64,000 nt of DNA from Streptomyces kronopolitis (GCF_014646275.1 NZ_BMND01000002.1:372001-436000), one strand, 5' to 3'. Counted from the stretch's first letter, positions 1 through 8,906 are shown. Translations and numbers: made by a program. Notes: generated by a model from the sequence alone, not told the origin.

Positions 1-1
1 C

Positions 2-343
2 GCGCAGCTGACCGCCTACAGCCCGGCCGCGGTGGAGAGCGCCGGCCCGCAGGGCCTGGCGGACTATCTGCGGCAGGATCAGTGGCCGCCGCTGGGAATG
101 GGCCGGCAGATCGACCTGTGCGCACGGGTAGACAACCGGTCCCTTCTTGCCGACGTCACCGCGCCGACGCTCGTGATCGGGATGGCCGAGGATCAGATGG
201 TGCCGGTCGACGGATCCCTGCAACTGCATGCCGGAATCACCGGCAGCCAACTGATCGAACTCCCCGGCCAGGGCCACATGGACTGGGTCGCGGCACCCAC
301 TCCCGTCATGGAACTCACCCGCGCCTTCATCAATGCCAAGTAG
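2..343 (+). CDS. alpha/beta hydrolase, C-terminal part (runs in from upstream)
   Basis: The frame is open from the first base of the window, so this is the last 113 codons of a longer gene. The C-terminal half of an alpha/beta hydrolase is recognisable: a strand with PTLVIGMAEDQMVP, which carries the usual acid residue, then the catalytic histidine in LPGQGHMDW about 30 residues from the end. The nucleophile elbow is outside the window, so the substrate cannot be guessed. A GTG at 32 is in frame but is not expected to be the true start. A weak hairpin follows about 145 bases downstream. Confidence 0.8.
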   Translation, partial: AQLTAYSPAAVESAGPQGLADYLRQDQWPPLGMGRQIDLCARVDNRSLLADVTAPTLVIGMAEDQMVPVDGSLQLHAGITGSQLIELPGQGHMDWVAAPTPVMELTRAFINAK

Positions 344-487
344 GCGTAAGAAAAACGGACGTTGCCCCATTCAGGGTCTCGCTCTTGAGCGTCCCTTTCC
401 CAGGATATTTCTTCCGCTTGCTTCGGGTCTCCGGACCTAGATCCAACGCCCGATACCGGCGCGGATCTTGAGAACGTAGCTTTTCTC

Positions 488-511
488 CTGGTTCCCGAGA
501 AGAGGAACCGG
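488..511 (+). terminator. weak hairpin downstream of the hydrolase
   Basis: An 8-bp stem (GGTTCC/GGAACC plus a wobble and one more pair) closes an 8-base loop. It lies in the 300-base stretch 344-643, between the hydrolase and the MFS gene. That stretch is less GC-rich than its neighbours and holds no other convincing feature. It could be a factor-independent terminator, but it is short. Confidence 0.3.
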
Positions 512-643
512 CCGCGGGTGAAAGGTGCTGGGCCCACGCGCATTCCGACGGCTTCTCATGCCTGTCGACGGCGCGCCACTCCCTCTCGATACGCACCGCA
601 CCTTGTTCACCCCTGCTTTTATTTACCGATTCGAGGTATGGGT

Positions 644-1861
644 ATGACCACGCAAGTCCCTGCCAGTGCGCCCGCCGACGGCGGGAGATCTTCCGGGGCC
701 GGTGCAGCAAAATTCCCGTTGGCGGCGCTGCTCGCGCTGGCCACGGCGGTGTTCATCACCAGCCTGACCGAGACCTTGCCGGCAGGTGTGCTGCCCGCGA
801 TGAGTTCTTCGCTCGAGGTCAGCGAGTCCGCGATGGGGCAGTCGGTGACCATCTACGCGGTCGGGACCTTCCTCACGGCGATCCCGCTGGCAGCGGCCAC
901 CGCGAAATGGTCACGTAAACGGCTGCTGCTGACGTCGATGGTCGTCTTCGTCGTGGCGAATACCGTCACCGCGGTGTCACCGGACTACACGCTGACCCTT
1001 GTCGCCCGGTTCGTCGCCGGGGTGGCGGCCGGACTGGCCTGGGCCACGCTGTCCGGATACGCGCGCCGCATGGTCGCGGTGCACCTTCAGGGCAAGGCCA
1101 TGGCGGTCGCGATGGCCGGCATCCCGGTGGCGCTGGCACTCGGGGTGCCCGCGGGGACCTTCGTCGGCAGGGTGCTCGGCTGGGGAGCGGCGTTCCTGGC
1201 CATGTCCGTCCTCGCCGTCATCGTGATCGTGTGGATCGTCGCGACGGTCCCGGACTACCCGGGGCAGCAGGAGCGCCGCAGCCCGATCCTGCGCGCCCTG
1301 TTGGTCCCGGGCGTGCGCCCCGTCCTGTTCGTCACCTTGGTGTTCGTGCTGGCCCACACCATCCTCTACGCCTATGTCGCCACCTTCCTCGCCGATCTCG
1401 GCATGGGGGGCGCCACCGATGTGGTGCTGCTGGTCTTCGGTGTGGCCTCGCTGGTGAGCATCTGGTTCGTGGGGGCGCAGGTGCACCGCCGGCTGAGGGT
1501 CATGATGGTCGCCTGCACCCTCCTGGTCGCCGTGGCGGCAGCCGCTCTGGCCACGTTGTCCGAGGTCACCGCGCTCGTCTATGTCGCGGCGGCGCTGTGG
1601 GGCCTGGGCTGGGGAGGCGTCCCCACTCTCCTGCAGACCGCCGTGGGCGATGCGGGAGGCGACCAGGCGGACGCGGCGCAGGTCATGCTGGTCACGTTGT
1701 GGAACGTGGCCATGGCCGGCGGGGGCGTCGTCGGCGGGGTGCTCCTCGACCTGCTCGGTCCGTCCTCCTTGCCGTGGAGCATCCTGCTGCTGATGGCCCC
1801 GGTGCTCCTCGTCGTCATGGCCGCACGGGGGCACGGCTTCCCCGCCACGCGCCGGACGTGA
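644..1861 (+). CDS. MFS transporter, DHA1-type drug efflux
   Basis: 405-residue integral membrane protein with about 12 hydrophobic segments starting near residue 25, a short polar N-terminus and no periplasmic domain. The opening TETLPAGVLPAMSSSL, followed by the loop KWSRKRLLL after TM2, is typical of the AraJ/chloramphenicol-resistance type of proton-driven exporters. Substrate is unknown. The frame is open upstream to 518, but GAGG at 633-636 is correctly spaced (7 bases) for the ATG at 644, so that start was chosen. No regulator is adjacent. Confident on family, not on substrate. Confidence 0.88.
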   Translation: MTTQVPASAPADGGRSSGAGAAKFPLAALLALATAVFITSLTETLPAGVLPAMSSSLEVSESAMGQSVTIYAVGTFLTAIPLAAATAKWSRKRLLLTSMVVFVVANTVTAVSPDYTLTLVARFVAGVAAGLAWATLSGYARRMVAVHLQGKAMAVAMAGIPVALALGVPAGTFVGRVLGWGAAFLAMSVLAVIVIVWIVATVPDYPGQQERRSPILRALLVPGVRPVLFVTLVFVLAHTILYAYVATFLADLGMGGATDVVLLVFGVASLVSIWFVGAQVHRRLRVMMVACTLLVAVAAAALATLSEVTALVYVAAALWGLGWGGVPTLLQTAVGDAGGDQADAAQVMLVTLWNVAMAGGGVVGGVLLDLLGPSSLPWSILLLMAPVLLVVMAARGHGFPATRRT

Positions 1862-1907
1862 GGGCCCGCGCCCGGGCCCCTCGGGATCGCCGTGGGGCCG
1901 GGGCGGG

Positions 1908-2618
1908 TCAGGCCATCCAGAAGAAGACCGCCGTCATCCGCTTCTCCTCCATGGTGGTGCCCCAGTAGGCGGTGGCCGTGTGGATCAGGTTCGCGGAGTA
2001 GAGCAGCAGGCGGTTGGCGCGGTGCGGGACGCGGATGTCCTCGACGAAGGAGTCCGGTGCGACGAAGCGGGTGCCGAGGGCGTCGACGAGGTTGTTGTGC
2101 GGGGCGGCCACCTGGTTGCCGCCGAGCGCGCCGCCGGGCAGCCGCTGCCGGTAGAAGCTGGTGCCGAAGTCCTTGGGGACCAGGGGGTTGAGGTACAGCA
2201 CGGCGGCGTAGCGGCAGAGGGTGCGGGAGTCGGTGTGCGGGCGGGGCTCGCACTCGCCCTTGCCGACGATCTGGACGCAGTTGTGGTTGACGGTGCCGCC
2301 GCCCGTGGGGCGTCCCGCCCAGATCTTCGGCGCACCGGTCGCCTTGCGCACCAGCCTCTCGACGCGGGCCAGTTCGCCGGGCTCCAGCGCCGGCATGGTG
2401 CGCAGACCCGGCCAGCTCTCGGGTTTGTGGGGGTAGCCCTCGGTCCAGTCGTCCCGTGCCAGGCAGCGTTCCCGTACGGCGGCCGGGTCCGGCAATACGT
2501 CGTCGAGTACCCAGTAGTCCCGGCCACGGGTCGGTTTGCGGTAGGGGAGGACTGGGAGAGTGGCAGGGTGAAGGGGCATGACAGGGAACGTAGTTCGGCC
2601 TTTTCGCGAGATCGCCAC
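1908..2618 (-). CDS. DUF6445-like protein (possible 2-oxoglutarate/Fe(II) oxygenase fold)
   Basis: 236 residues. An HTDSR motif mid-protein, a second histidine in LIHTATAYWG and an RMTAVFFW C-terminal strand give the H-x-D...H pattern of the double-stranded beta-helix oxygenases. From memory the sequence resembles the DUF6445 family, whose activity is not settled. A GTG at 2618 with GAAGG about 13 bases upstream gives the length above; ATG at 2579 is an alternative giving 223 residues. It is convergent with the upstream MFS gene and stands alone, without an obvious biosynthetic partner. Confidence 0.7.
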   Translation of the reverse strand: MAISRKGRTTFPVMPLHPATLPVLPYRKPTRGRDYWVLDDVLPDPAAVRERCLARDDWTEGYPHKPESWPGLRTMPALEPGELARVERLVRKATGAPKIWAGRPTGGGTVNHNCVQIVGKGECEPRPHTDSRTLCRYAAVLYLNPLVPKDFGTSFYRQRLPGGALGGNQVAAPHNNLVDALGTRFVAPDSFVEDIRVPHRANRLLLYSANLIHTATAYWGTTMEEKRMTAVFFWMA

Positions 2619-2711
2619 TCAAGCGGTCAACCTTCAGTCAAGGGTTGTCCATTCCTCCCTGTGAATTTGCTGTGCATTTGCCGTGCCTCCCGAATCATGA
2701 CCTCTTCTTTC

Positions 2712-3468
2712 TCAGTACTTGACGGTGGGGCGGTCCGCGGTGAGTGCGCCGGAGTCGGCGGCGTCGGGGTGCTGGAGGTCAAAGGCCGGGGATTCACTGC
2801 GAATGCGGGGCAGCGAAGTGAAGTTGTGGCGCGGCGGCGGGCAGGAGGTGGCCCATTCCAGGGAGCGGCCATAGGCCCAGGGGTCGTCGCAGCCGACCTC
2901 GGTGCCGTATCGGGCGGTCTTCCAGACGTTGTAGAAGAACGGCAGAAAGGAGAGGCCGAGGAGGAAGGAGCCGATCGTGGAAAGGGCGTTGAGGCGGTGA
3001 AGCCGTCGGCGGCGAGATAGTCCGCGTACCGGCGGCGCCGAGCCAGTGCTGTACGAGAAAGGTGAGGTGGAAGCCGATCGTGAGGGTCCAGAAGGTGATT
3101 CTCCCCAGTCGTTCGTCGAGCATCTTCCCGGTGAACTTGGGCCACCAGAAAGGGAATCCGGCGAACATCGCGTAGACCACCGTGCCGAAGAGCGTGTCGC
3201 ACGATAGCGAGCCGCGCCACATCGTGCCGATCCAGTTGAAGAACTTCACCCCGGTGGGGACGGCGATCAGGAACGTCATGAAGGCGACGAACGGCAGCAG
3301 GACGCCCCCGGTGACGTACATGTGGTGTGCCCAGACCGTCACCGACAGGCCGGCGATCGAGATCGTCGCGGCGATCAGGCCGAGGTAGCCGAACATCGGC
3401 TTGCGGGCGAAGACCGGGAGCACCTCGGAGACGATGCCGAAGAACGGCAGGGCGAGGACGGGCGGCAT
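2712..3468 (-). pseudogene. ctaD: cytochrome c oxidase subunit I (ctaD) remnant
   Basis: The 3' part of an aa3-type oxidase subunit I gene. Clear subunit I sequence starts abruptly at [12 protein letters not shown] and continues through the HH-containing [11 protein letters not shown] segment (copper-B histidines) and [13 protein letters not shown]. It then jumps from GSLS straight to FGTVVYAMF, so roughly 45 residues are missing, including the haem-ligand helix that normally contains HFHYV. Two further frame changes are needed, near 3035 (before [12 protein letters not shown]) and near 2985 (before [10 protein letters not shown]), to reach the natural C-terminus RPTVKY and the stop at 2712. 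The first half of the gene is absent. It cannot make a working oxidase subunit; a functional copy is presumably elsewhere. Confidence 0.9.
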
Positions 3469-3470
3469 GG

Positions 3471-4208
3471 GTGCGGATGCTGCGGATCCGCCCGCACGAG
3501 CCGTACCCGTACCGGGCCGGGCAGTTCGCGGCGGTCGAGTCCCCGCTGCTGCCCCAGGCGTGGCGGCACTACTCCCCGGCGTCGGCACCGGCGCCGGACG
3601 GCGAGGTGACGTTCCACATCCGGCGCACCGGCCCCGGCGGGGTCAGCGACGCCCTGGCGCGGCACCGGCCCGGCGACACCCTGCGCCTGGGCCCGGCGCA
3701 CGGCACGATGACACTCCGCGATGAGGACCACTCCCACGATCTGCTGATGGTCGCGGGCGGCACGGGCTGGGCGCCGATCAAGGCGCTGCTGGAGGACTGG
3801 GCGGCCCGCCGCCGCGCCACCGGCGGCCCTCCGACACGCCCGACCGGCCGCCTCCACCTCTTCGTCGGCGCCCGCAGCCACGCCGACCTGTACGACGCCG
3901 AGGCGCTGTCCGAATGGGCGGCACGCCACGACCGGTTACGGGTGGTCCGGGTGCTGGACGACGAGGAGATCCCGGAGCACGGCGACCCGTCGGCCGGCTA
4001 CGGTCCGCTGGCCGAGGCGGTGGCCCGGGCCGGCCGGTGGTCGCGGCACCTCGCCTTCGTCAGCGGCCCGGCGGCCATGGTCGGCGCCACCGTCGCGCGA
4101 CTGACCGCGGCCGGCCTGCCCGCCGACCACATCCGCCACGACCCGCTTCCGGACGCACTGACCCCACCGGCCGTCCGCTGCCCGACGCATCCGGCCACGA
4201 GCCGGTGA
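3471..4208 (+). pseudogene. FAD/NAD(P)-binding oxidoreductase fragment (probably from a globin-reductase protein)
   Basis: Reductase half of a flavohaemoglobin-like protein. A ferredoxin-NADP reductase FAD domain comes first ([13 protein letters not shown], then RHYSPAS as the flavin-binding RxYS motif). An NAD(P)-binding domain follows (MVAGGTGWAPIKALL and a late VSGPAAMV). Relatives known to me carry about 130-150 more residues at the N-terminus, often a globin domain; none are encoded here. Reading the same frame upstream only gives the antisense of the ctaD remnant. GTG 3471 or ATG 3477 could still start a 245-residue product, so a residual reductase is possible. More likely it is a 5'-truncated gene. 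Confidence 0.72.
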
Positions 4209-4340
4209 CCGGAGCGGGACCGGCGACGCGCACCCCCGAACGCCCCCCGGGACGGGCCGAACGGCCCTTGGCGACCCGCCACCCGCCCCCTTTACTGGCC
4301 GCACCTCACCACAACAGCAGCGGAAAGGGAGCAGCCCGCC

Positions 4341-4862
4341 GTGAACGACTTCCCGGCCCGGCCCACCGCCCGGCCCACCGCCCAGGCCGCCACCGACTCC
4401 GTACTGGCGGCCTGGGCCGACCGCGAGGCGTCCCGCCACCGCACCGAACTGGACCGCGCCGAGTCCCTGCGCCTGTTGGGCAGCGTCTCGCTGGGCCGCA
4501 TCGTCTTCACCCAGGACGCGCTGCCGGCCATCCGCCCGGTCAACCACCTCCTCCACCACGGCGAGGTGATCATCCGCACCCACGAGGGCGCCGCACTGGC
4601 CGGCCTGACCGCACACACGGAGGCCGACGGCGTGGTCGTCGCCTACGAGGCCGACGCCATCGACCCGGCCACCCACTGCGGCTGGAGCGTGGTCGTCACC
4701 GGCTACTGCCACCTGGTGACCGCCCCCGCCGACCTGGCCCACTACGAAGCGCTGCTCCACCCATGGACCGATCACCGGATGACCCACGCACTACGGATCA
4801 GCCCGCACCTGGTCACAGGGGTGCGGTTGTCCCCGAGCCGCGTCGCCGCGGAACGGCACTGA
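4341..4862 (+). CDS. pyridoxamine 5'-phosphate oxidase family flavoprotein
   Basis: 173 residues in the split-barrel flavin-binding fold. The core SLRLLGSVSLGRIVFTQD, the PAIRPVNHLLHHGEVIIRT strand pair and VVVAYEADAID match small actinobacterial PPOX-type proteins, which bind FMN or F420 and act in redox chemistry of unknown substrate. GTG start at 4341 with GGGAG 9 bases upstream. It lies 132 bases after the truncated reductase on the same strand, and could originally have belonged to the same redox or hypoxia-linked set. Confidence 0.82.
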   Translation: MNDFPARPTARPTAQAATDSVLAAWADREASRHRTELDRAESLRLLGSVSLGRIVFTQDALPAIRPVNHLLHHGEVIIRTHEGAALAGLTAHTEADGVVVAYEADAIDPATHCGWSVVVTGYCHLVTAPADLAHYEALLHPWTDHRMTHALRISPHLVTGVRLSPSRVAAERH

Positions 4863-4940
4863 GACACTCGCCCCATGCAGACGCGCTCGGCGAGATCGTG
4901 TACTCCCCTTGGCCGGACACGAGCGAGCGGCTCACCGCGA

Positions 4941-5588
4941 TCACTCGGAAGCACGAGGGAAACCGTCGGCGAGGAGCTTCTCGGCACACTGCCCGATGAT
5001 GCGCTCCACCGCGAACGTCGTCCGGCGGGAACGTGCCTGGTCGAGCGTGAGCCAGACGGGCGCCTCACCCTCCTCCTTCACGGCCACCTCCCCACCGGCG
5101 GCCGCTTCCCGGTAGTCATCGACCGCCAGCAGATAGGCGTGCCAACGATGCGCGTCGGAGCCCCTTCTGCACACGTCCCCTCGCAAGTATTCATCCGCGA
5201 CGAGCCGGAGACTCCCCTCCGCGGCACGGATTCCCACTTCCTCCCACAGCTCCCGCGTGGCCGCGCACTCGGCGTCCTCCCCGCGTTCGACATGGCCCGC
5301 GGGCACGGTCAGCGAATAGGGAAAGGCGGTCCGCTGGAAGAAGAGAAACCTCGCTCGCCGGTCGCGTACGAAGACGCCGGCGCTCTCGTGCCAGTACTCG
5401 CCGTCCGCACCGGTCCACCAGGAGACGCGGGGGTCCACGACGACGGCCCGTTCCGCCTCGCGGCCGCACGCGGCGCAGGAGCAGCGTTTCCGTCCGTCCA
5501 CGACCATCCATGTGACCGCCTCGGCGTGGCAGTACAGGCAGAACTCGCCATGAGGGTCGTCCCGCAACCGAAGGAAGTCGATGTTCAT
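4941..5588 (-). CDS. NUDIX hydrolase with N-terminal cysteine pairs
   Basis: 215 residues. Residues 98-120 form a complete Nudix box (G-x5-E-x7-RELWEEVGI), giving the metal-binding glutamates needed to hydrolyse nucleoside diphosphate-linked substrates. Upstream, C17/C20 and C36/C38/C41 form a likely zinc-ribbon, as in NudC-type or other zinc-ribbon Nudix enzymes. The NADH-specific SQPWPFPxS signature of NudC is not present, so the substrate is open. Convergent with the PPOX gene; the MFS gene upstream lies on the same strand 75 bases away and could be co-transcribed. Confidence 0.88.
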   Translation of the reverse strand: MNIDFLRLRDDPHGEFCLYCHAEAVTWMVVDGRKRCSCAACGREAERAVVVDPRVSWWTGADGEYWHESAGVFVRDRRARFLFFQRTAFPYSLTVPAGHVERGEDAECAATRELWEEVGIRAAEGSLRLVADEYLRGDVCRRGSDAHRWHAYLLAVDDYREAAAGGEVAVKEEGEAPVWLTLDQARSRRTTFAVERIIGQCAEKLLADGFPRASE

Positions 5589-5663
5589 CCTGCCCTCTCC
5601 GAGGTGAAGGACTGCCGTCAGCTCGTACAGCAGCCGGGAACGCCGTACTCCGTGGCGCGTGGG

Positions 5664-6968
5664 TCACGGTCCCGTGCAGTGGGGCTGCTGACGTCCGTCG
5701 CCGTCCCCCAGGAGCTCCGGTCCTCCCGCCGGCTCCCCGCTCTCCGGCGCGTCGAACGTCCGGAGCACGGCGGCCGCCCGAGCCCTCGCGGACGTGCGCG
5801 CGGTCGTCAGCAGCAGGATCGTGCCCACTCCGCCGAAGAACAGAGTGGCGGCTGCGACGGCGCCGAATCCCGCGGTGGCGATGAGCAGTCCGAAAACCGG
5901 TGGTCCCAGCAGCGTCCCCACACTGCCGATCTGGTTGAGAATCCCATTGGCGACATCGATCTGCTCCGGACGGCTCACCGAGGTGGGAAGGGCGGCGAAG
6001 ACAGCGGAGATCAGCAGTCCGTCGACGACCAGCACCAAAGTGGCCGCGCCACCGCTGACCGCGAGTGGAAATGCGGCCGAGAACGCGGGAAGGCAGGCCA
6101 CCGGCATCACGATGCCCAGCGGGGCCAGTGCGGCGACGGCCAGACCGCGCCGCAACAGCCAACTGGCGGCGAGCCCGCCGAACGCGCTCCCCAGACAGAC
6201 GACGGCCATCACGGTCCCGGCCACCGCCGGCGTGGCCTGCCGGAACTCGGTGAGGAACGGCGGAAGCACCATCACCACGGCGACGCCGACCAGGCACAGG
6301 CATCCGTATGCCACACCGAGCCGCAGCGCCCCGTTCCAGTCGCCGGCCGCCCGCCGCGCACACGGGACCACCGTCCTCGGCAGCCGGGGCAGTACGGCGA
6401 TGAGTACGCCGGCCATGACCAGCGGACCAAGGGCAGTGACGGTCAGCCATTGATGCCACGAGCACCAGGACGCCAGGGCCCCGCCCACGGCCGCGGCGAC
6501 GGCGAGCCCCGTCGGGACGCAGGTGCCCCACAACGCGAGCGCCGCCGATCGAAAGCCGCCTTCCGTCACGCGGGTGAGAACGACCGGACCCGCCACGAAC
6601 ACCAGCAGATAGCCGACCCCTTCCGCGAGTCGCGAACCCAGCAGCAGCCCCCATGATCCGGCGGCCGCGTTGCCGGCCGCTGCCACCGACATCACCAACA
6701 GCCCGCAGGACAGCGCCCGTTCGGCGCCGAAGCGGCTGACCCACCATCCGGCCGGGATACTCAGCAGGGCACCCACGGCCGTGATACTCGATGTGGCCCA
6801 GGCGAGCGCACCGGCCGACAGGCCCAGTGACAAGCGCAGGGCGGAACCCGCCGCTGAGACGGCACCCAGACCGACCGCCGCCAGCACGCCGGCGAGCCAT
6901 GTGACCAGCACGTACTTCCAGGGCGACGTGGATGTACGACCGTGTCTGCCTCTCTTCCTCTCGCCCAC
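5664..6968 (-). CDS. MFS transporter
   Basis: 434 residues, about 12 membrane segments, preceded by a basic N-terminus (GERKRGRHGR). The segment GWWVSRFGAERAL after TM2 is the MFS loop 2-3 motif. GTG start at 6968 with a GGAG about 6 bases upstream. It sits between the NUDIX gene and the FolE paralogue on the same strand. The order folE-MFS-NUDIX could be one transcript for making and exporting or sanitising a pterin- or nucleotide-derived compound, but that is inference from position only. Confidence 0.85.
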   Translation of the reverse strand: MGERKRGRHGRTSTSPWKYVLVTWLAGVLAAVGLGAVSAAGSALRLSLGLSAGALAWATSSITAVGALLSIPAGWWVSRFGAERALSCGLLVMSVAAAGNAAAGSWGLLLGSRLAEGVGYLLVFVAGPVVLTRVTEGGFRSAALALWGTCVPTGLAVAAAVGGALASWCSWHQWLTVTALGPLVMAGVLIAVLPRLPRTVVPCARRAAGDWNGALRLGVAYGCLCLVGVAVVMVLPPFLTEFRQATPAVAGTVMAVVCLGSAFGGLAASWLLRRGLAVAALAPLGIVMPVACLPAFSAAFPLAVSGGAATLVLVVDGLLISAVFAALPTSVSRPEQIDVANGILNQIGSVGTLLGPPVFGLLIATAGFGAVAAATLFFGGVGTILLLTTARTSARARAAAVLRTFDAPESGEPAGGPELLGDGDGRQQPHCTGP

Positions 6969-7144
6969 GGAGTCTCCGTCAGTTATCGGGCGGCCCGATC
7001 GAGCCGCACAGGGTTGATGAGTCGTTCGAGAAGGGCTGCGCGACGGGACGGCGCGAGGGCTGCGCGCACGGTCGGTCCGTCACGGGTAGGGCGCGTGGCG
7101 GGAGGGTCGATGACTGAACCCACCTCCCGCCACGCGAGTCCGGA

Positions 7145-7678
7145 TCAGTCGTCCAAGCCGAACCTGGCCATCAGCTCCTGATCGCCCGCCACATAAGAGG
7201 TGTCGGTGGTCACGGTCTGGTCGGAGGGGCCACGGCTGCACATGCACAGGTGGCGGCTACGGGAGGTGACCCGCACGGCCTGTGCGCCGCCGGAGGACAT
7301 GATCTCTTCGGCGATGTCCTTGACGAGGTACTCCTGGATCTGGAAGCGCCGGCTGAACGCCTGTACCAGACGAGGGAATTTCCCGAGCCCCAGAATGCGG
7401 TCGCCCGGCACGTAGGAGATGTTGACCTTCCCGAAAAACGGAAGGAAGTGATGGGCGCAGATCGAGAAGAAGTTGTTCTCCTGGATACGCACCACGCCGG
7501 TGTGCTCGCCATTCACCGGACAGGTGGTCTTGAGGATCTTCGAGGTGTCGATCTCATAGCCGCTCAGCAGTTCGCGATAGGCCCGGACGATGCGATCCTC
7601 GCACTCCGGGCCGCTATACCACCCGAGCGCTCTCGTGTCGGTGGTGACATTGGTCTTGAGCCATTCTGCAATGGTCAC
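7145..7678 (-). CDS. folE: GTP cyclohydrolase I (FolE) paralogue
   Basis: 177 residues, the short FolE catalytic domain. GTP cyclohydrolase I opens the imidazole ring of GTP to give 7,8-dihydroneopterin triphosphate. The zinc ligands are visible: C74 and H77 in CAHHFLP, and C145 in HLCMCSRG. The GLGKFPRLVQAFSRRFQIQE helix is the characteristic substrate-binding segment. Canonical CEHH is CAHH here and the usual CMTMRG is CMCSRG, so it is a divergent copy. GTG start with GGAGG 7 bases upstream. Its position in an accessory region beside an exporter, rather than beside other folate genes, suggests a secondary-metabolic pterin or deazapurine role instead of housekeeping folate synthesis. Confidence 0.88.
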   Translation of the reverse strand: MTIAEWLKTNVTTDTRALGWYSGPECEDRIVRAYRELLSGYEIDTSKILKTTCPVNGEHTGVVRIQENNFFSICAHHFLPFFGKVNISYVPGDRILGLGKFPRLVQAFSRRFQIQEYLVKDIAEEIMSSGGAQAVRVTSRSRHLCMCSRGPSDQTVTTDTSYVAGDQELMARFGLDD

Positions 7679-7971
7679 TTGTTGCCTCCATTCCTGCTCG
7701 CACCAAAGGATCCGAAACCCGGTGGAGGGTTGTCACTATCCACCCGCTCACGGGCGTTGAGAATATGCATTCATTACCCCGCACCCGATCAGAGCAATGT
7801 GCAGGTGATGCGCTAATGGCGAATTATTCAAATACGCACGGGAAATCGCCGTTCCTCTGATGATTGAACCGACCGGGAGCCGGGAATACGGGGCTCGAAC
7901 CGGAGGGCCCAACGTGCCATCTGAGCGCCGGAGCACACCCGCTCACTCGCCACCTCGCGCCAGGCAAGGCG

Positions 7972-8166
7972 ATGCGCCCCCAACGGGTGGGGCTGAATGT
8001 GCCCGTCGTGCTGGGCGGCATATCCGGGTCCCTTTGCGTCGCCGCGCCAGGAATTCCGGAAACGTTCGGGCAGGGTTCGGGAATCGGCGGTAAGCCCGTC
8101 CGTATCGTCAAGAAGATCCGTCCGGAGAAGAGCCCCGAGGTATACATCTGGTGCGGCTGGGCTTGA
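7972..8166 (+). CDS. candidate small peptide, 64 residues, unknown function
   Basis: Open frame from ATG 7972 (AAGG a few bases upstream), transcribed away from the FolE paralogue. The product is neutral and glycine-rich in the middle, has a basic stretch (RIVKKIRPEK) and ends in the aromatic, cysteine-containing tail YIWCGWA. It is not recognised. A perfect 16-bp hairpin begins 20 bases after the stop, which argues that the region is really transcribed and ends here. Third-position GC is lower than in neighbours. In-frame ATG 7864 would give 100 residues. Could be a peptide-natural-product precursor or a chance ORF; no modifying enzyme gene is adjacent. Confidence 0.35.
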   Translation: MRPQRVGLNVPVVLGGISGSLCVAAPGIPETFGQGSGIGGKPVRIVKKIRPEKSPEVYIWCGWA

Positions 8167-8185
8167 CGAGATAGTTCCCCTCCGG

Positions 8186-8222
8186 GGCTCGCGTCGGCCA
8201 GGAATACTGGCCGACGCGAGCC
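8186..8222 (+). terminator. perfect 16-bp hairpin terminator
   Basis: Stem 8186-8201 pairs without mismatch with 8207-8222 around the 5-base loop GAATA. No T-run follows, which is normal for Streptomyces terminators. The only plausible gene it serves is the small ORF ending at 8166. The stretch 8223-8386, between this hairpin and the IS element, contains no recognisable gene. Confidence 0.7.
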
Positions 8223-8402
8223 GTCTACCCCGCGGAGTTCACGAATTGTCTTTGCATCGCGTCGGGGGAAGCGGTCAGGTCATCGAGTTCACGCCGAGAA
8301 TCGGCGAACCGCGTGAGGCCGCCATCGTGGTGTGCCGCTGTTCCGTCTGGCGTCCGACACCATCGGAATACCACGCCGGGGACCTAGGCCGTTTCTTCTG
8401 GA

Positions 8403-8906
8403 TCAGCCTGCTGACCAGATGAAGATGGCTGCGACGTGGAGTGCGGCGAGGTAGATGGTGGCGGTCTTGTCGTAGCGGGTAGCCAGGCCGCGCCATTGCT
8501 TGAGCTTGTTGATGCAGCGCTCGACTGTGTTTCGCTGCCTGTAGGCGGTGCGGTCGAAGGCCGGAGGTCGTCCTCCGCGGTTGCCGAGCCGCTTGCGGTT
8601 CGCGGCCTGGTCGGCTGGCTGCGGGATCACCGCCCGGATCCCGCGCCGACGCAGATGGGTGCGGATCGCGCGGGACGAGTACGCCTTGTCGGCCAGGACC
8701 ACGTCCGGTGTCGTTCGTGGTCTGCCGAGTGGTCTGGGCACCCGGATGCCTGCCATGACGTGCTCAAACGCGGGTGCGTCACCGGACTGGCCCGGGGTGA
8801 GGACGAAAGCCAAGGGCCGGCAGCGGCTGTCGGCGGCGAGGTGGATTTTGGTTGTCAGGCCACCGCGCGAGCGTCCGAGGGCATGGCGGTCAGGCTCGCC
8901 GGCCAA
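8403..8906 (-). CDS. IS5-family transposase, C-terminal frame (OrfB)
   Basis: 167 residues with the rest of the DDE transposase. HALGRSRGGLTTKIHL, the second aspartate in VVLADKAYSS, and the catalytic glutamate in YRQRNTVERCINKLKQWRG are all visible, so the catalytic core is intact. The frame is open upstream of the first start codon (TTG 8906) across the slippery heptamer, as expected for synthesis as an OrfA-OrfB fusion rather than by independent initiation. No stop or deletion is seen, so the element may still be active. Confidence 0.9.
   Translation of the reverse strand: MAGEPDRHALGRSRGGLTTKIHLAADSRCRPLAFVLTPGQSGDAPAFEHVMAGIRVPRPLGRPRTTPDVVLADKAYSSRAIRTHLRRRGIRAVIPQPADQAANRKRLGNRGGRPPAFDRTAYRQRNTVERCINKLKQWRGLATRYDKTATIYLAALHVAAIFIWSAG

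Noticed and set aside
8223..8386. Remnant ORF between the hairpin and the IS left end
   Set aside because: No frame gives protein-like composition with a start and ribosome-binding site, and no matching continuation was found beyond the IS.
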